From: Thiemannella venezuelensis
GTDB lineage: Bacteria; Actinomycetota; Actinomycetes; Streptosporangiales; Streptosporangiaceae
NCBI RefSeq assembly: GCF_014203605.1
Contig: NZ_JACHJJ010000007.1
Span: forward strand, 1-64,000
Reading direction: 5' to 3'
Length of the DNA stretch: 64,000 nucleotides
Shown: positions 25,264 to 34,610 of the stretch, piece by piece
Numbering within the stretch: position 1 is the stretch's first letter
Layout: every line of letters begins with the position of its first letter
Translations under genes and position numbers: made by a program
Notes under the pieces: model-generated
Database searches by the model: none
The model's input: the letters and a program-made list of their open reading frames with translations, nothing else
Told to the model about the DNA's origin: nothing

Positions 25264-26136
25264 ATGTCACTGACCGAGCCCACGATCATCGGAGCGCTGT
25301 CGCCGTCCCGCGCCGGCGACTTCATGACGTGCCCGCTGCTCTACCGGTTCCGGGTGATCGACCGGCTGCCCGAGCCGCCGTCGCCCGCGGCCGTGCGCGG
25401 CACGGTGGTCCACTCGGTGCTGGAGCGCCTCTACGACCTGCCCGCCCCCGCCCGCACCGTCGCCGCGGCCCTGGAGCTGCTGGAGCCCCAGTGGCGCCGG
25501 CTCCTGGAGGAGGAGCCGGCCTACCGCGGGATGTTCTCCGGCGAGGAGGAGCAGGCCGCCTGGCTGGGCCAGGCCCGCGCCCTGCTGGAGCGCTACTTCG
25601 CGCTGGAGGACCCCAGCCGCCTGGAGCCCGCCGAGCGGGAGCTGTACGTCGAGGCGGTGCTCGACAGCGGCCTGATGCTCCGCGGTTACATCGACCGGCT
25701 GGACGTCGCGCCCACCGGCGAGGTCCGCGTGGTCGACTACAAGACCGGCAGCGCGCCCGGTCCCGCCTTCGAGGCCAAGGCGCTGTTCCAGATGAAGTTC
25801 TACGCCCTCGTGCTGTGGCGGCTGCACGGCTCGGTGCCCCGGCTGCTCCAGCTGATGTACCTGGGGGGCGCCGGCGAGATCCTCCGCTACTCCCCCGACG
25901 AGGCGGACCTGCGGGCCACCGAGCGCAAGGTGCAGGCCCTGTGGAAGGCGATCGAGCGGGCGCTGGACACCGGCGAGTGGGTGGCCAGGCCCAGCCGCCT
26001 GTGCGACTGGTGCAACTACAAGGAGCTGTGCCCGGAGTTCGGCGGCACCCCTCCGCCGCTGCCGGCGCGGCAGCCGGGCGACACGGTGCGCAGCACCCGC
26101 GGCCCCGCGCCGCGGGCCGCCACCGACGAGATCTGA
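25264..26136 (+). CDS. RecB family (PD-(D/E)XK) nuclease with a four-cysteine Fe-S site
   Basis: 290 aa. Order: SPSRAGDFMTCPLLYRFRVIDRLPE (first Cys), RGTVVHSVLERLY, LRGYIDRLDVAPTGEVRVVDYKTG (D and D-x-K catalytic core), FQMKFYALVLWRL (QLxxYA-like helix), then CDWCNYKELCPEF. One N-terminal and three C-terminal Cys match the 4Fe-4S staple of AddB/Cas4-type nucleases. It is a free-standing nuclease with no cas genes nearby, and homologous to the mycobacterial gene beside trmI. A role in DNA repair is likely. An upstream in-frame extension overlaps the M50 gene and was rejected. Confidence 0.9.
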   Translation: MSLTEPTIIGALSPSRAGDFMTCPLLYRFRVIDRLPEPPSPAAVRGTVVHSVLERLYDLPAPARTVAAALELLEPQWRRLLEEEPAYRGMFSGEEEQAAWLGQARALLERYFALEDPSRLEPAERELYVEAVLDSGLMLRGYIDRLDVAPTGEVRVVDYKTGSAPGPAFEAKALFQMKFYALVLWRLHGSVPRLLQLMYLGGAGEILRYSPDEADLRATERKVQALWKAIERALDTGEWVARPSRLCDWCNYKELCPEFGGTPPPLPARQPGDTVRSTRGPAPRAATDEI

Positions 26137-26140
26137 GCCC

Positions 26141-26175
26141 TCGGAGGGCCGGCGGGGGGGCGGACGGCCCTCCGA
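26141..26175 (+). terminator. Hairpin terminator after the recB-like gene
   Basis: 11-bp arms TCGGAGGGCCG (26141-26151) and CGGCCCTCCGA (26165-26175) around a 13-nt loop, 4 nt after the stop codon. Confidence 0.7.
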
Positions 26176-26250
26176 TCCGCGGGCCGGGGTCATCCCCGGG
26201 GAGGAGGCGGATTTCCCCCTCCAGCAGGGTGGCCCGGGGTGCCGGACGCC

Positions 26251-26256
26251 TAAATT
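26251..26256 (+). promoter_or_regulatory. -10 element of the sensor kinase gene (leaderless)
   Basis: TAAATT ends 6 nt before GTG 26263 with no ribosome binding site in between. The same geometry is seen at other genes of the window. Confidence 0.5.
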
Positions 26257-26262
26257 GATTGT

Positions 26263-27558
26263 GTGCGCAACACCCTCGGCGGCCTGCGACCCTGGCTCCA
26301 CGACCGTCCCCTGATCACGGACGCGCTCCTCGCGGTGCTGCTGGCGGCCGCCGCCGTCCCCCTCGCCCGCGACGCCGCCCTCTTCGGCGGCCCGGCCTGG
26401 CCGGGCGGACCGGGCCCGGCGGGAGTGGGCCTGATCGTGGCCGGCTGCCTGCTGACGGCGCTGCGCCGCCACCGCCCGTTCCTCGTGCTGTTCCTCGTCA
26501 CCCTCGCCGAGGTGACCCTGTCGGCCCTCTCCATGGGAGGTTCCCCGCTCTGGCCCGCCACGCTGGTGATGGTCTCCACCGTCGCCGCCCGCCGCGGCCT
26601 GGCGCTCAGCCTGTGCGCGCTCGCGGTGAGCCTCACCGGCCGCCTCGCCTCCGCGGCGGCCCGGGGCGATCTCGGCGACTGGACCGCGCAGCTGCTCGTG
26701 GCCGTCCTCACCGTGGCCTTCTGGCTGGTGGGCCGGAGCCTGCGGTTGCGCCGGGCCTACCTGTCGGAACTGCGCGAGCGCACCGAGCGGACGGCGCGCG
26801 CCCGGGAGGCCGACACCCGGGCGGCCAGGGCGGAGGAGCGCTCCCGCATCGCCCGGGAACTGCACGACGTGGTCGCCCACCACGTGAGCGTGATGACCGT
26901 GCAGGCCGCCGCGGCCCGCCGGGTGCTGGCGAGCAACCCGGACGGGGCCCGCGAGGCGCTGTCGGCGATCGAGGAGACCGGCCGGACCGCGATGGCCGAG
27001 ATGCGCAACATCGTGGGCGTGCTGCGGACCGACCCGGCCTCCCCCGCCGAGCGGGGGCCGCAGCCGGGTGTGCAGGAGATCCCCGCGCTGGTCGAGCAGA
27101 TGTGCGAGGCGGGCCTGCGCACGGAGCTGCGCGTGGAGCGGGCGGACGGCGGCGCCCGGGAGGCGCGGGAGGCCCGGGAGGCCGTCACCGCCGGGGGCCC
27201 GAACCCCGGTGGCGCGTTCCCACCCCTGCCCGCGGGAGTGGATCTGGCCGCCTACCGCCTGGTCCAGGAGGCGCTGACCAACAGCATGCGGCATGCGGGA
27301 GCGGGCGCGCACGCCTGGGTCACCGTACGGCACGGGCCCGGCGAGCTGACCGTTCACGTCGAGGACGACGGTCAGGGCCCCCGCGCCGCCCGGGCCGAGG
27401 CGGGCCGGGCCTCCGGCGGGCGGGCCGCCGCCGAGCGGATCGGACACGGACTGGTCGGCATCCGCGAGCGGGTCGCCCTCTATGGTGGAGTCCTGCGGAT
27501 CGGCCCGCGCACCGGGGGCGGATTCGAGGTAAGGGCCCGTTTCCCGATCAAGGACTAG
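26263..27558 (+). CDS. Two-component sensor histidine kinase (NarL/DesK class)
   Basis: 431 aa. Four to five membrane helices (about residues 15-160) form the sensor; no extracellular domain is apparent. The HisKA_3 dimerisation domain has RSRIARELHDVVAHHVSVMTVQ with the phospho-acceptor His at about residue 205. The HATPase domain shows LVQEALTNSMRHAG (N box), VEDDGQG (G1) and GHGLVGIRERVALYGG (G2). It pairs with the response regulator 3 nt downstream. The signal is unknown; systems of this shape often sense envelope stress or antibiotics. GTG start. Confidence 0.93.
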   Translation: MRNTLGGLRPWLHDRPLITDALLAVLLAAAAVPLARDAALFGGPAWPGGPGPAGVGLIVAGCLLTALRRHRPFLVLFLVTLAEVTLSALSMGGSPLWPATLVMVSTVAARRGLALSLCALAVSLTGRLASAAARGDLGDWTAQLLVAVLTVAFWLVGRSLRLRRAYLSELRERTERTARAREADTRAARAEERSRIARELHDVVAHHVSVMTVQAAAARRVLASNPDGAREALSAIEETGRTAMAEMRNIVGVLRTDPASPAERGPQPGVQEIPALVEQMCEAGLRTELRVERADGGAREAREAREAVTAGGPNPGGAFPPLPAGVDLAAYRLVQEALTNSMRHAGAGAHAWVTVRHGPGELTVHVEDDGQGPRAARAEAGRASGGRAAAERIGHGLVGIRERVALYGGVLRIGPRTGGGFEVRARFPIKD

Positions 27559-27561
27559 TCC

Positions 27562-28245
27562 ATGACGATCAGAGTGCTGCTGGTGGACGACCAGCCACTG
27601 CTGCGCACCGGTTTCCGCCTCATCCTGGAGGCCGAGCCGGACGTCACGGTGGTCGGCGAGGCGGGGGACGGCAAGGCCGCCCAGGACCAGTCGCGGGCGC
27701 TCCTGCCCGACGTGGTGCTGATGGACATCCGGATGCCGGGCGTGGACGGCATCGAGGCGACCCGCCGCATCGTGCGCGAGGCCGCCGGCGGGGCCCACGT
27801 GCCCCGCGTGCTGGTGCTGACCACCTTCGACCTGGACGAGTACATCGTGGAGGCGCTGCGCGCCGGCGCCAGCGGCTTCCTGCTGAAGGACGTCCCCCCG
27901 GACGAGCTGGTGCAGGCCATCCGGGTGGTCGCCGCGGGCGACGCCATCGTCGCGCCGAGCGTCACCCGGCGGCTGCTGGACAAGTTCGGCGCCCACCTCC
28001 CCTCGGCCCACCAGCAGTCCACCCCGGCCCGTCTCGACCGGCTCACCGAGCGCGAGCTGGAGGTGCTCCGGCTGATCGCCCGCGGCATGTCCAACGCGGA
28101 GATCGCCGCCGAGCTGGTGGTGAGCGAGACGACGGTCAAGACCCACGTCGGCAACGTGCTGACCAAGCTGGGCCTGCGCGACCGCGTGCAGGCCGTCGTC
28201 CTCGCCTACGAGACCGGCCTGATCACCCCCGGCGCCATTCCCTAG
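27562..28245 (+). CDS. LuxR/NarL family response regulator
   Basis: 227 aa. Receiver domain: acidic pair Asp9-Asp10, phospho-acceptor Asp55 in VVLMDIRMPG, Thr/Ser switch in VLVLTTFD and Lys in GFLLKDV. A LuxR HTH follows at about residues 155-220: LTERELEVLRLIARGMSNAEIAAELVVSETTVKTHVGNVLTKLGL. It is phosphorylated by the preceding kinase and binds DNA as a dimer. AAGGAC overlaps the kinase end and serves as ribosome binding site. The gene downstream is convergent, so the target is either this operon or distant. Confidence 0.95.
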   Translation: MTIRVLLVDDQPLLRTGFRLILEAEPDVTVVGEAGDGKAAQDQSRALLPDVVLMDIRMPGVDGIEATRRIVREAAGGAHVPRVLVLTTFDLDEYIVEALRAGASGFLLKDVPPDELVQAIRVVAAGDAIVAPSVTRRLLDKFGAHLPSAHQQSTPARLDRLTERELEVLRLIARGMSNAEIAAELVVSETTVKTHVGNVLTKLGLRDRVQAVVLAYETGLITPGAIP

Positions 28246-28352
28246 CCCGCCGGGAGGTGGCGCAACGTGGGCAACACGGTGATCGGACCGGTGGTCGCCG
28301 CGGACCCCGCCGCGACGGCGCCTCCCCGCCGGGCACCGCTTCCGCCCTGAGG

Positions 28353-28409
28353 CCGGGCCCCGGGCGGCTCCGGAGCACCGGGACGCACCCGGCTCCCCGG
28401 GGGGCCCGG
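28353..28409. terminator. Possible terminator between the response regulator and the ABC operon end
   Basis: CCGGGCCCC (28353-28361) pairs with GGGGCCCGG (28401-28409); the loop of about 40 nt can form a second small hairpin. It lies between two converging genes and could serve both. Confidence 0.4.
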
Positions 28410-28430
28410 TTCCCCGCGGTGAGGGGCTCG

Positions 28431-29606
28431 TCAGGACGAGGGGGTGCCCACCTCGGTGGCGGCGGGGTCGTGGGCGCCGGCGGCGGCCCGGACGGCGCCC
28501 GCCGCGATCTCCTCCGCCCAGTGGCAGGCGACCTTGCGGCCGGGGCGCGTCTCCCTCAGGGCGGGCACCTCGTCGGCGCACCGCGTGGGCCGGCGGAACG
28601 GGCAGCGGGTGTGGAAGCGGCAGCCGGGCGGGACGTCCACCGGGGACGGCAGGTCGCCGACGAGCAGGATCCGCCGCCTGCGCTCCTCCACCTCGGGGTC
28701 CGGGATCGGGATCGCCGACATCAGGGCGATCGTGTAGGGGTGCAGCGGCTGGGCGTACAGCGCGTCGGAGGGGGCCTCCTCCACCAGCGCGCCCAGGTAC
28801 ATCACCCCGATGACGTCGCTGACGTGCCGGACGACGGCCAGGTCGTGGGCGACGACGACGTAGGTGAGGCCGAGCTGCTCCTGCAGGTCCTCCAGGAGGT
28901 TGACGATCTGCGCCTGGATGGAGACGTCCAGCGCGGAGACCGGCTCGTCGGCGATGATCAGCTCGGGGTTGAGGGCGATCGCCCTGGCGATGCCGATGCG
29001 CTGGCGCTGCCCGCCGGAGAACTCGTGCGGGTAGCGGCCGGCCGCCCCGGAGGGCAGGCCCACGAGGTCGAGCAGCTCGCGCACCCGCCGTGACCGGTCG
29101 CCGGTGAACCCGTGGGCGCGCAGCGGCTCGGTGAGCACCGACTCCACGCTCTGCCGGGGATCGAGGCTGGCGAGCGGGTCCTGGAAGACCATCTGCATGT
29201 GCCTGCGGAGCCTGCGCATGCGTTCGGGGCTCTGCCCGCCGAGGTCGGCGCCGTTGAACAGCACGGTGCCCGCGGTGGGCTCCACCAGGCGCAGTACGGC
29301 CTTGCCGAGCGTGCTCTTGCCGCAGCCGGACTCCCCCACCAGCCCGTAGGTCATGCCGCGCGCCACGTCGAGGTCGACGCCGTCCACGGCGCGCACGTGA
29401 CCGGCGACGCGTTGCAGCAGCACGCCCCTGCGGACGGGGAAGTGCACCTTGAGGCCGCGGACGGACAGCAGCGGCTCGCCGGATGGCGCCGGGCCGTTCC
29501 CCTGGCCCGCCTCAGGCGAACCGCGCAGCGGGTCGCTCTCCGGGGAGCCGCTCGTGGCGCCCCGCTCCGGAGGATCCGGCCTGGAAGGACCGGTCGAAGC
29601 GCTCAC
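28431..29606 (-). CDS. Dipeptide/oligopeptide ABC transporter ATP-binding protein (DppF/OppF type), operon 2
   Basis: 391 aa from GTG 29604-29606, coupled by GTGA to the preceding ATPase gene. Walker [14 protein letters not shown]-loop [11 protein letters not shown], signature [17 protein letters not shown], Walker [13 protein letters not shown], and switch His in [10 protein letters not shown]. The C-terminal oligopeptide-type domain has [15 protein letters not shown], a four-Cys motif that in this family binds an Fe-S cluster. A low-complexity leader of about 45 residues precedes the ABC domain. It pairs with the DppD-type subunit to power the permeases. Last gene of the operon. Confidence 0.92.
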   Translation of the reverse strand: MSASTGPSRPDPPERGATSGSPESDPLRGSPEAGQGNGPAPSGEPLLSVRGLKVHFPVRRGVLLQRVAGHVRAVDGVDLDVARGMTYGLVGESGCGKSTLGKAVLRLVEPTAGTVLFNGADLGGQSPERMRRLRRHMQMVFQDPLASLDPRQSVESVLTEPLRAHGFTGDRSRRVRELLDLVGLPSGAAGRYPHEFSGGQRQRIGIARAIALNPELIIADEPVSALDVSIQAQIVNLLEDLQEQLGLTYVVVAHDLAVVRHVSDVIGVMYLGALVEEAPSDALYAQPLHPYTIALMSAIPIPDPEVEERRRRILLVGDLPSPVDVPPGCRFHTRCPFRRPTRCADEVPALRETRPGRKVACHWAEEIAAGAVRAAAGAHDPAATEVGTPSS

Positions 29607-30661
29607 GGGTGCACCACCTTCGCCTCCGGCGAGTCGGACGGGAGCGGGTTGACGCAGCGCAGGGCGTGGCGCCCGCCCTCCAGATCGGGGGCGTCGGGGG
29701 TGCACGCCTCGACCCGGTTGGGGCAGCGGGGCGCGAACGCGCAGCCCCGCGCCCAGGGGATGGTGTCGCGGGGCGAGCCCTTGATGGGTTCCAGGCGGAC
29801 GCCGCGGGGCTGGTCCAGGCGGGGCACCGAGGCGAGCAGGCCGCCGGTGTAGGGATGGCGGGGGCTCGCGAACAGGTCGTACCGGGGGGCGCGTTCGACG
29901 ATGCGGCCGGCGTACATGACGTGGACGGTGTCGCACATCCCGGCGACCACCCCCAGGTCGTGGGTGATCAGGACGAGGGCGGTCCCGGACTCGGCCACCA
30001 GCGTCCTGAGCAGTTCCAGGATCTGCGCCTGGATGGTGACGTCCAGGGCGGTGGTGGGCTCGTCGGCGATGAGCAGCCGGGGCCGGCAGGCCAGCGCGGC
30101 CGCGATGAGCGCGCGCTGGCGCATGCCCCCGGAGAGCTGGTGGGGGTACTCCCGCAGCCGCCTGGACGGGTCGGGGATGCCCACCCTGCGCAGCAGGTCG
30201 GCCGCCTCCCGGCGCGCCTCGCCGTTGCCCAGGCCGCGGTGGCGGGTCAGCACCTCGGTCACCTGCGTGCCGATCGGCACCACGGGGTTGAGCGAGGTCA
30301 TCGGGTCCTGGAAGACGACGGCCAGCTCCCTGCCGCGCAGGGCGCGCAGCTTGTCGGGGGGCAGGGCGAGCAGGTCGGTCCCGTCGAAGGCGACGCCGCC
30401 CGTCACGTGCACGCCCCGCTTCGGGAGCAGGCCCATGATCGCCAAGGAGGTGACGGACTTGCCGCAGCCCGACTCCCCCACCAGGCCGACGGTCTCACCG
30501 GGGGAGACGGAGAAGCTGACGCCGTCCACGGCGCGCACGTCGGCGCGGCCCCGCTGCCGGAAGACCACGGTCAGGTCCCGGACGTCGAGAAGGCTCCCGG
30601 GGCTCCCGGGGCTCCCGGGGCTCGCAGCGTTCGCAGGACCCATCGGATCCGCAGGGCTCAC
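29603..30661 (-). CDS. Dipeptide/oligopeptide ABC transporter ATP-binding protein (DppD/OppD type), operon 2
   Basis: 352 aa from GTG 30659-30661 (ATG 30643 is also possible). Walker [14 protein letters not shown]-loop [11 protein letters not shown], signature [17 protein letters not shown], Walker [13 protein letters not shown], switch [10 protein letters not shown], and the C-terminal [14 protein letters not shown] oligopeptide domain. The N-terminus carries [11 protein letters not shown] encoded by perfect 9-bp repeats, probably a recent expansion in a disordered leader. It begins 4 nt after the DppC-type permease stop. Confidence 0.92.
   Translation of the reverse strand: MSPADPMGPANAASPGSPGSPGSLLDVRDLTVVFRQRGRADVRAVDGVSFSVSPGETVGLVGESGCGKSVTSLAIMGLLPKRGVHVTGGVAFDGTDLLALPPDKLRALRGRELAVVFQDPMTSLNPVVPIGTQVTEVLTRHRGLGNGEARREAADLLRRVGIPDPSRRLREYPHQLSGGMRQRALIAAALACRPRLLIADEPTTALDVTIQAQILELLRTLVAESGTALVLITHDLGVVAGMCDTVHVMYAGRIVERAPRYDLFASPRHPYTGGLLASVPRLDQPRGVRLEPIKGSPRDTIPWARGCAFAPRCPNRVEACTPDAPDLEGGRHALRCVNPLPSDSPEAKVVHP
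30592..30624 (-). repeat. 9-bp tandem repeats in the DppD leader
   Basis: Three exact copies of a 9-bp unit (GGCTCCCGG on the plus strand, 30592-30618) and a partial fourth. In frame they encode SPG repeats before the ABC domain. Confidence 0.75.
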
Positions 30662-30665
30662 GGGA

Positions 30666-31562
30666 TCACCGCCGGTACTTGGGGTCGAGGGCCTCGCGCA
30701 GCGACTCCCCCAGCAGGGTGAAGCCGAGCGCGGCGACGATGATGGCCAGGCCGGGGAAGACCGCCAGCAGCGGCGCGCTGGACAGGTACCGCTGGGTGTC
30801 GGCGAGCATCCTGCCCCACTCCGGGATGCTCGGGTCGTTGCTGGACAGGCCGAGGAAGGCCAGGCCCGCCGCGTCCACGATGGCCGTCGCCAGGGTGAGC
30901 GTGCCCTGCACGATGACGGGGGTCAGCGAGTTGGGCAGGATGTGGCCGAGCACGATCCGGCGCCGCCGCACCCCCACCGCGGTGGCGGCCAGCACGTAGT
31001 CGGAGCGGCGCTGAGCCAGCATCTGGCCGCGGAGCAGCCGGGCGAAGACCGGCATGTTCACCACCGCGATGGCGATCATCACGGCGTCCAGGCCGGAGCC
31101 GAGCATCGCGGCGACGCCGATGGCGAACAGCAGGCCGGGGACCGAGAGCATCATGTCGACCAGGCGCATCACGACGCCGTCCACCCAGCCGCCGAAGGCA
31201 CCGGCGAGCAGGCCCAGCAGCAGCCCGCCGGCCATGCCGAGCAGCAGCGAGACCACCCCGATGACCAGGGACCAGCGGGCTCCCCACAGGACCCGGGTGA
31301 ACTCGTCGCGGCCCAGGTCGTCCAGGCCGAACCAGTGCTCGGCGGAGGGGCCGGGGATGGAGGTGGGGGTGACCTGTCCGACCGGTTTGTCCGGCGGGTA
31401 CGGCGCCAGCCAGGGGGCGAGCAGCGCCGCGGCGACGAACAGGACGACCAGGACCGCGCCCGCGATCGCGACCGGGTTGCGGCGCAGCCTCCGCCAGGCG
31501 TCCCTGCCGAGGCTCCCGCCCGCCTCCTCCGGGGCGACGGTCTCCACCTGGGCCAGGCTCAT
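30666..31562 (-). CDS. Dipeptide/oligopeptide ABC transporter permease (DppC/OppC type), operon 2
   Basis: 298 aa with six helices. The N-terminal OppC leader domain (AWRRLRRNPVAIAGAVLVVL) is followed by HWFGLDDLGRDEFTRVLWG, a hallmark of DppC, and the EAA-loop region DYVLAATAVGVRRRRIVLGHILPN that contacts the ATPases. It ends SLREALDPKYRR as the family does. ATG with GGAGGGAGGGG upstream, 70 nt after the DppB-type gene. Confidence 0.93.
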   Translation of the reverse strand: MSLAQVETVAPEEAGGSLGRDAWRRLRRNPVAIAGAVLVVLFVAAALLAPWLAPYPPDKPVGQVTPTSIPGPSAEHWFGLDDLGRDEFTRVLWGARWSLVIGVVSLLLGMAGGLLLGLLAGAFGGWVDGVVMRLVDMMLSVPGLLFAIGVAAMLGSGLDAVMIAIAVVNMPVFARLLRGQMLAQRRSDYVLAATAVGVRRRRIVLGHILPNSLTPVIVQGTLTLATAIVDAAGLAFLGLSSNDPSIPEWGRMLADTQRYLSSAPLLAVFPGLAIIVAALGFTLLGESLREALDPKYRR

Positions 31563-31632
31563 GTCCCCTCCCTCCCCCGGCGGCCGCGCTCACTCGCGTG
31601 CCGCCGCCGCGCCCGCGGCCCGTTCCGCTCGC

Positions 31633-32637
31633 TCACGTCACCCTCACCCTCGGGTCGATGAGCCCGTAGGCGACGTCCACCAGCAGGTTGACCAGTACGA
31701 AGATCACCGCGGTGAACAGGATGAAGCCCTGCAGCACCGCGTAGTCCCTGGCGACGATCGAGTCGGCCATGAACTTGCCGAAGCCGGGGAAGGCGAAGAC
31801 GGTCTCGGTCAGCACCGCGCCGCCGAGCAGCAGCCCGACCTGGAGGCCGACGACGGTGACGACCGGGAGCAGGGCGTTGCGCAGCACGTGCCGCCCGCGG
31901 ATCGTCGCGGGCGCCAGCCCCTTCGCCTCGGCGGTGCGCACGTAGTCCTCGTGGAGCACGTCCAGCACCGAGGCCCGGGTGATCCGCACCACGATCGCCA
32001 GCGGGATGGTCCCGAGCGCGACGCCGGGCAGCACCAGGTGGGCCAGCGCGTCGCCGAACGCCTCCATGTTCCCGGTGACCAGGCCGTCCAGCACGTAGAA
32101 CCCGGTGGGGTGCCCGGCGTCCAGCAGGGGGTCCTGCCGTCCGTCGGTGGGCAGCAGCCCCAGTTTCTCGGCGAAGACGAACTTGAGCATGTAGCCGAGG
32201 AAGAAGACCGGGATCGTGATGCCGAACAGCGACCCGGCCACCGAGACGTGGTCGATCCAGGTGCCGTGGCGGCGGGCGGCGAGGTAGCCGAGCGGCACGC
32301 CCGCCCCCACCGCGAAGACCATCGCGACGAGGGCGAGCTCCACGGTGGCGGGGAAGGTGCGCAGCAGCTCCTCGACGACCGGGTGCTGGGTCCTGCTGGA
32401 CACCCCGAGGTCGCCGCGGAACACGTTGCCCACCCACGTGAGGTACTGCTCGTACCAGGGCCGGTCGAGGCCGTAGAGCTTCTTGACCCGCGCCACGGCC
32501 TCGGGGGTGGCCCGCTCTCCCAGCAGGGCCTCGGCGGGCCCTCCCGGCAGCGCCCTGACCCACAGGAACAGCAGCACCGACAGGCCCAGCAGGATCGGTA
32601 CGAGCAGCGCCAGCCGCCTGGCGACGAACCCCAGCAT
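31633..32637 (-). CDS. Dipeptide/oligopeptide ABC transporter permease (DppB/OppB type), operon 2
   Basis: 334 aa, six helices. The start MLGFVARRLALLVPILLGLSVLLF matches the DppB leader. The EAA loop is DYVRTAEAKGLAPATIRGRHVLRNALLP. The end LVDVAYGLIDPRVRVT is the family's usual finish ('D..Y...DPR'). Its ATG lies 3 nt past the stop of the solute-binding protein gene, so binding protein and permease are co-translated. Confidence 0.93.
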   Translation of the reverse strand: MLGFVARRLALLVPILLGLSVLLFLWVRALPGGPAEALLGERATPEAVARVKKLYGLDRPWYEQYLTWVGNVFRGDLGVSSRTQHPVVEELLRTFPATVELALVAMVFAVGAGVPLGYLAARRHGTWIDHVSVAGSLFGITIPVFFLGYMLKFVFAEKLGLLPTDGRQDPLLDAGHPTGFYVLDGLVTGNMEAFGDALAHLVLPGVALGTIPLAIVVRITRASVLDVLHEDYVRTAEAKGLAPATIRGRHVLRNALLPVVTVVGLQVGLLLGGAVLTETVFAFPGFGKFMADSIVARDYAVLQGFILFTAVIFVLVNLLVDVAYGLIDPRVRVT

Positions 32638-32640
32638 CGA

Positions 32641-34317
32641 TCAGTTCAGCGAGATAGAGGCGAGCTTGTCGTTGAGCACCGGGCTCGGCACCCAGCCCTG
32701 GACGTTCTTGGCCGCGGCCGAGAACGAGGGGCTCTGCGCGTACGGCACGCCGGGCACGAAGTCGGCGATCAGGGCGTTGGCCTGCTTGTACAGCGCCTCC
32801 CGCTTGGCCTGGTCCGGTTCCTTCTCCGCGTCGCCCAGGGCCTTGAAGATCTCCTCGTTCCGGAACGACCACTGGCTGGAGAAGGACTGGAAGAACGTGC
32901 CGAGGAAGTTGTCCGGGTCGCCGAAGTCGCCGTTCCAGCCGAGCAGGAAGAGCGGGCAGTCGCCGGCCTGGGTGGTGTTGAGGTAGTCCGGGCTCCACGG
33001 CGAGGTCTTCGGCGTGACCTTGAAGCCCGCGGCCTCCAGATCGGCCTTCATCAGCTGGAAGTTTCCGGCCGGGTCGACCATGTAGGCGCGGCTGACGCCG
33101 CTGGGGTAGCAGAACTCCAGCGTGGGGGACGGGACGCCGGACTCGGCGATGAGCTGCTTGGCCTTGTCGACGTTGTAGTCGTACGTGGTGAAGTCCTCGG
33201 TGTAGCTCCACAGGCTGTCCGGCATGAACGCGTTGGCCACCTTGGCGCCGGCGCCGTACTTGGTCTTCACGACGTTCTCGCGGTTGATCGCGTGGGCGAT
33301 CGCCTGGCGGATCTTCTGGTTCTTCATGATCTCGGTCTTCTGGCTGAAGCCGAGGTAGCCCATGTTGAACGGCGCCCGCTCCAGCACCTGCGCCCCGGAG
33401 CTCTTGAGCGACTCCAGGTCGGCCGGGTCGGCGTAGTCGAAGGCGTGCACCGAGCCGGCGCGCAGCGCCTGCGCCCGGTCGGCGGCCTTCTCGATCGGCC
33501 GGAATATGATCTTGCTGAGCTTGGCCTTCTCACCCCAGTAGTCGTCGTTGCGGACGAGTTCCAGCCTGTCGCCCCGGGTCCAGCCGCCGAACTTGAACGG
33601 CCCGGTGCCGACCGGGTGCTCGGTGCCGAAGGTCCCGGTGAACTGCGGCGACTCGGCGGTCCCGCTCACCTCGTCGGCCTTGTAGTCCTTGAGCGCCTTG
33701 GGGCTGGCGATGCCGAACGACGACAGCGTCAGCGCCGACAGCACCACGGCGGACGGTTCGGTGAGCTTGAGCTCGACCGTGCCGGCGTCCTTGGCCGTGC
33801 ATCCGCCGTACAGGCTCTTGCCGAGGGTGTCGGACTCGTTCTTGGCGAAGCCCCGGAAGACCGTCACCCAGTAGTAGGAGACCGAGTCCGACTGCGCCAG
33901 GCCGGTGAAGTTGTACCAGCGGTCGAAGTTGGCGCACACGGCCGCGGCGTCGAGCGCCTCGCCGTCGTGGAACTTCACGCCCTGGCGGAGCTTGAAGGTG
34001 TAGGTCGTGGCGTCCTCGCTGACCTCCCAGCTCTCCGCGAGGCCGGGTGCGACGCCGGTGCCGCCCTCCTCGGTCGCCACCAGCGTCTCGAAGATCTGGT
34101 TGGTCACCCGGGAGGACTCGCCGTCGCTGTGGAAGGCCGGGTCGAGGATGGCGGGGTCCGCCGAGGAGGCGAAGATGAGGGTCGAGCCCTCCGCCCCCGT
34201 CCCGGTGGCTCCCGGTTCCGGATCGTCTCCGCCGCCGCACGCCGCCGCCGAGATGGCCAGGGCCAGGCCCGCCACCACCGCCGCCGTCCTGCGCAGGGGC
34301 ATACCGTCTCGTCGCAT
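32641..34317 (-). CDS. Oligopeptide/dipeptide-binding lipoprotein (SBP family 5), operon 2
   Basis: 558 aa from ATG 34315-34317 with GAGGTG 5 nt upstream; an ATG 12 nt earlier is also possible. A signal peptide (MRRDGMPLRRTAAVVAGLALAIS) ends in a lipobox SAAAC, so the mature protein is membrane-anchored by a diacylated Cys. Family 5 blocks: VAPGLAESWEVSEDATTYTFKLRQGVKFHDGEAL and YNVDKAKQLIAESG. It captures peptides outside the membrane for the DppBCDF-type complex encoded downstream. First gene of operon 2. Confidence 0.93.
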   Translation of the reverse strand: MRRDGMPLRRTAAVVAGLALAISAAACGGGDDPEPGATGTGAEGSTLIFASSADPAILDPAFHSDGESSRVTNQIFETLVATEEGGTGVAPGLAESWEVSEDATTYTFKLRQGVKFHDGEALDAAAVCANFDRWYNFTGLAQSDSVSYYWVTVFRGFAKNESDTLGKSLYGGCTAKDAGTVELKLTEPSAVVLSALTLSSFGIASPKALKDYKADEVSGTAESPQFTGTFGTEHPVGTGPFKFGGWTRGDRLELVRNDDYWGEKAKLSKIIFRPIEKAADRAQALRAGSVHAFDYADPADLESLKSSGAQVLERAPFNMGYLGFSQKTEIMKNQKIRQAIAHAINRENVVKTKYGAGAKVANAFMPDSLWSYTEDFTTYDYNVDKAKQLIAESGVPSPTLEFCYPSGVSRAYMVDPAGNFQLMKADLEAAGFKVTPKTSPWSPDYLNTTQAGDCPLFLLGWNGDFGDPDNFLGTFFQSFSSQWSFRNEEIFKALGDAEKEPDQAKREALYKQANALIADFVPGVPYAQSPSFSAAAKNVQGWVPSPVLNDKLASISLN

Positions 34318-34533
34318 GCTGCACCTCATCGCCGTCTTGCGGCCGGATCCGGCCGCCGTGCGGACTCCCCGTGATCGCAGGATCCATGCGGGCGGCACCC
34401 CTGGCCACCCCCGGCGTGAGGCTGTGGCGCAAATGTGACAGTCGGTTGACCTGAACGGTAAGCAAGCGTTTCACAGCGGTACGGCGCCATGCCGTCCGAG
34501 GCCGTCCCGGACACCGGGCCCGGAACGCGCGGA

Positions 34534-34575
34534 CGCCCGCCGGGCACGGCTCGTGCGAGTCGTGCCCGGCGGGCG
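34534..34575 (-). terminator. Terminator between the two peptide ABC operons
   Basis: Perfect 15-bp arms CGCCCGCCGGGCACG (34534-34548) and CGTGCCCGGCGGGCG (34561-34575) with a 12-nt loop that can pair further. It starts 36 nt after the last gene of operon 1 and precedes the promoter region of operon 2. Confidence 0.75.
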
Positions 34576-34610
34576 CCGGCGGAACGGCCGCGGCCGGGTG
34601 CGCCGGTCCC

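Noticed and set aside
25264-26136. Cas4 as part of a CRISPR system
   Set aside because: The RecB/Fe-S nuclease resembles Cas4, but no cas1, cas2 or repeat array exists in the window, and the gene sits where mycobacteria have a repair nuclease.
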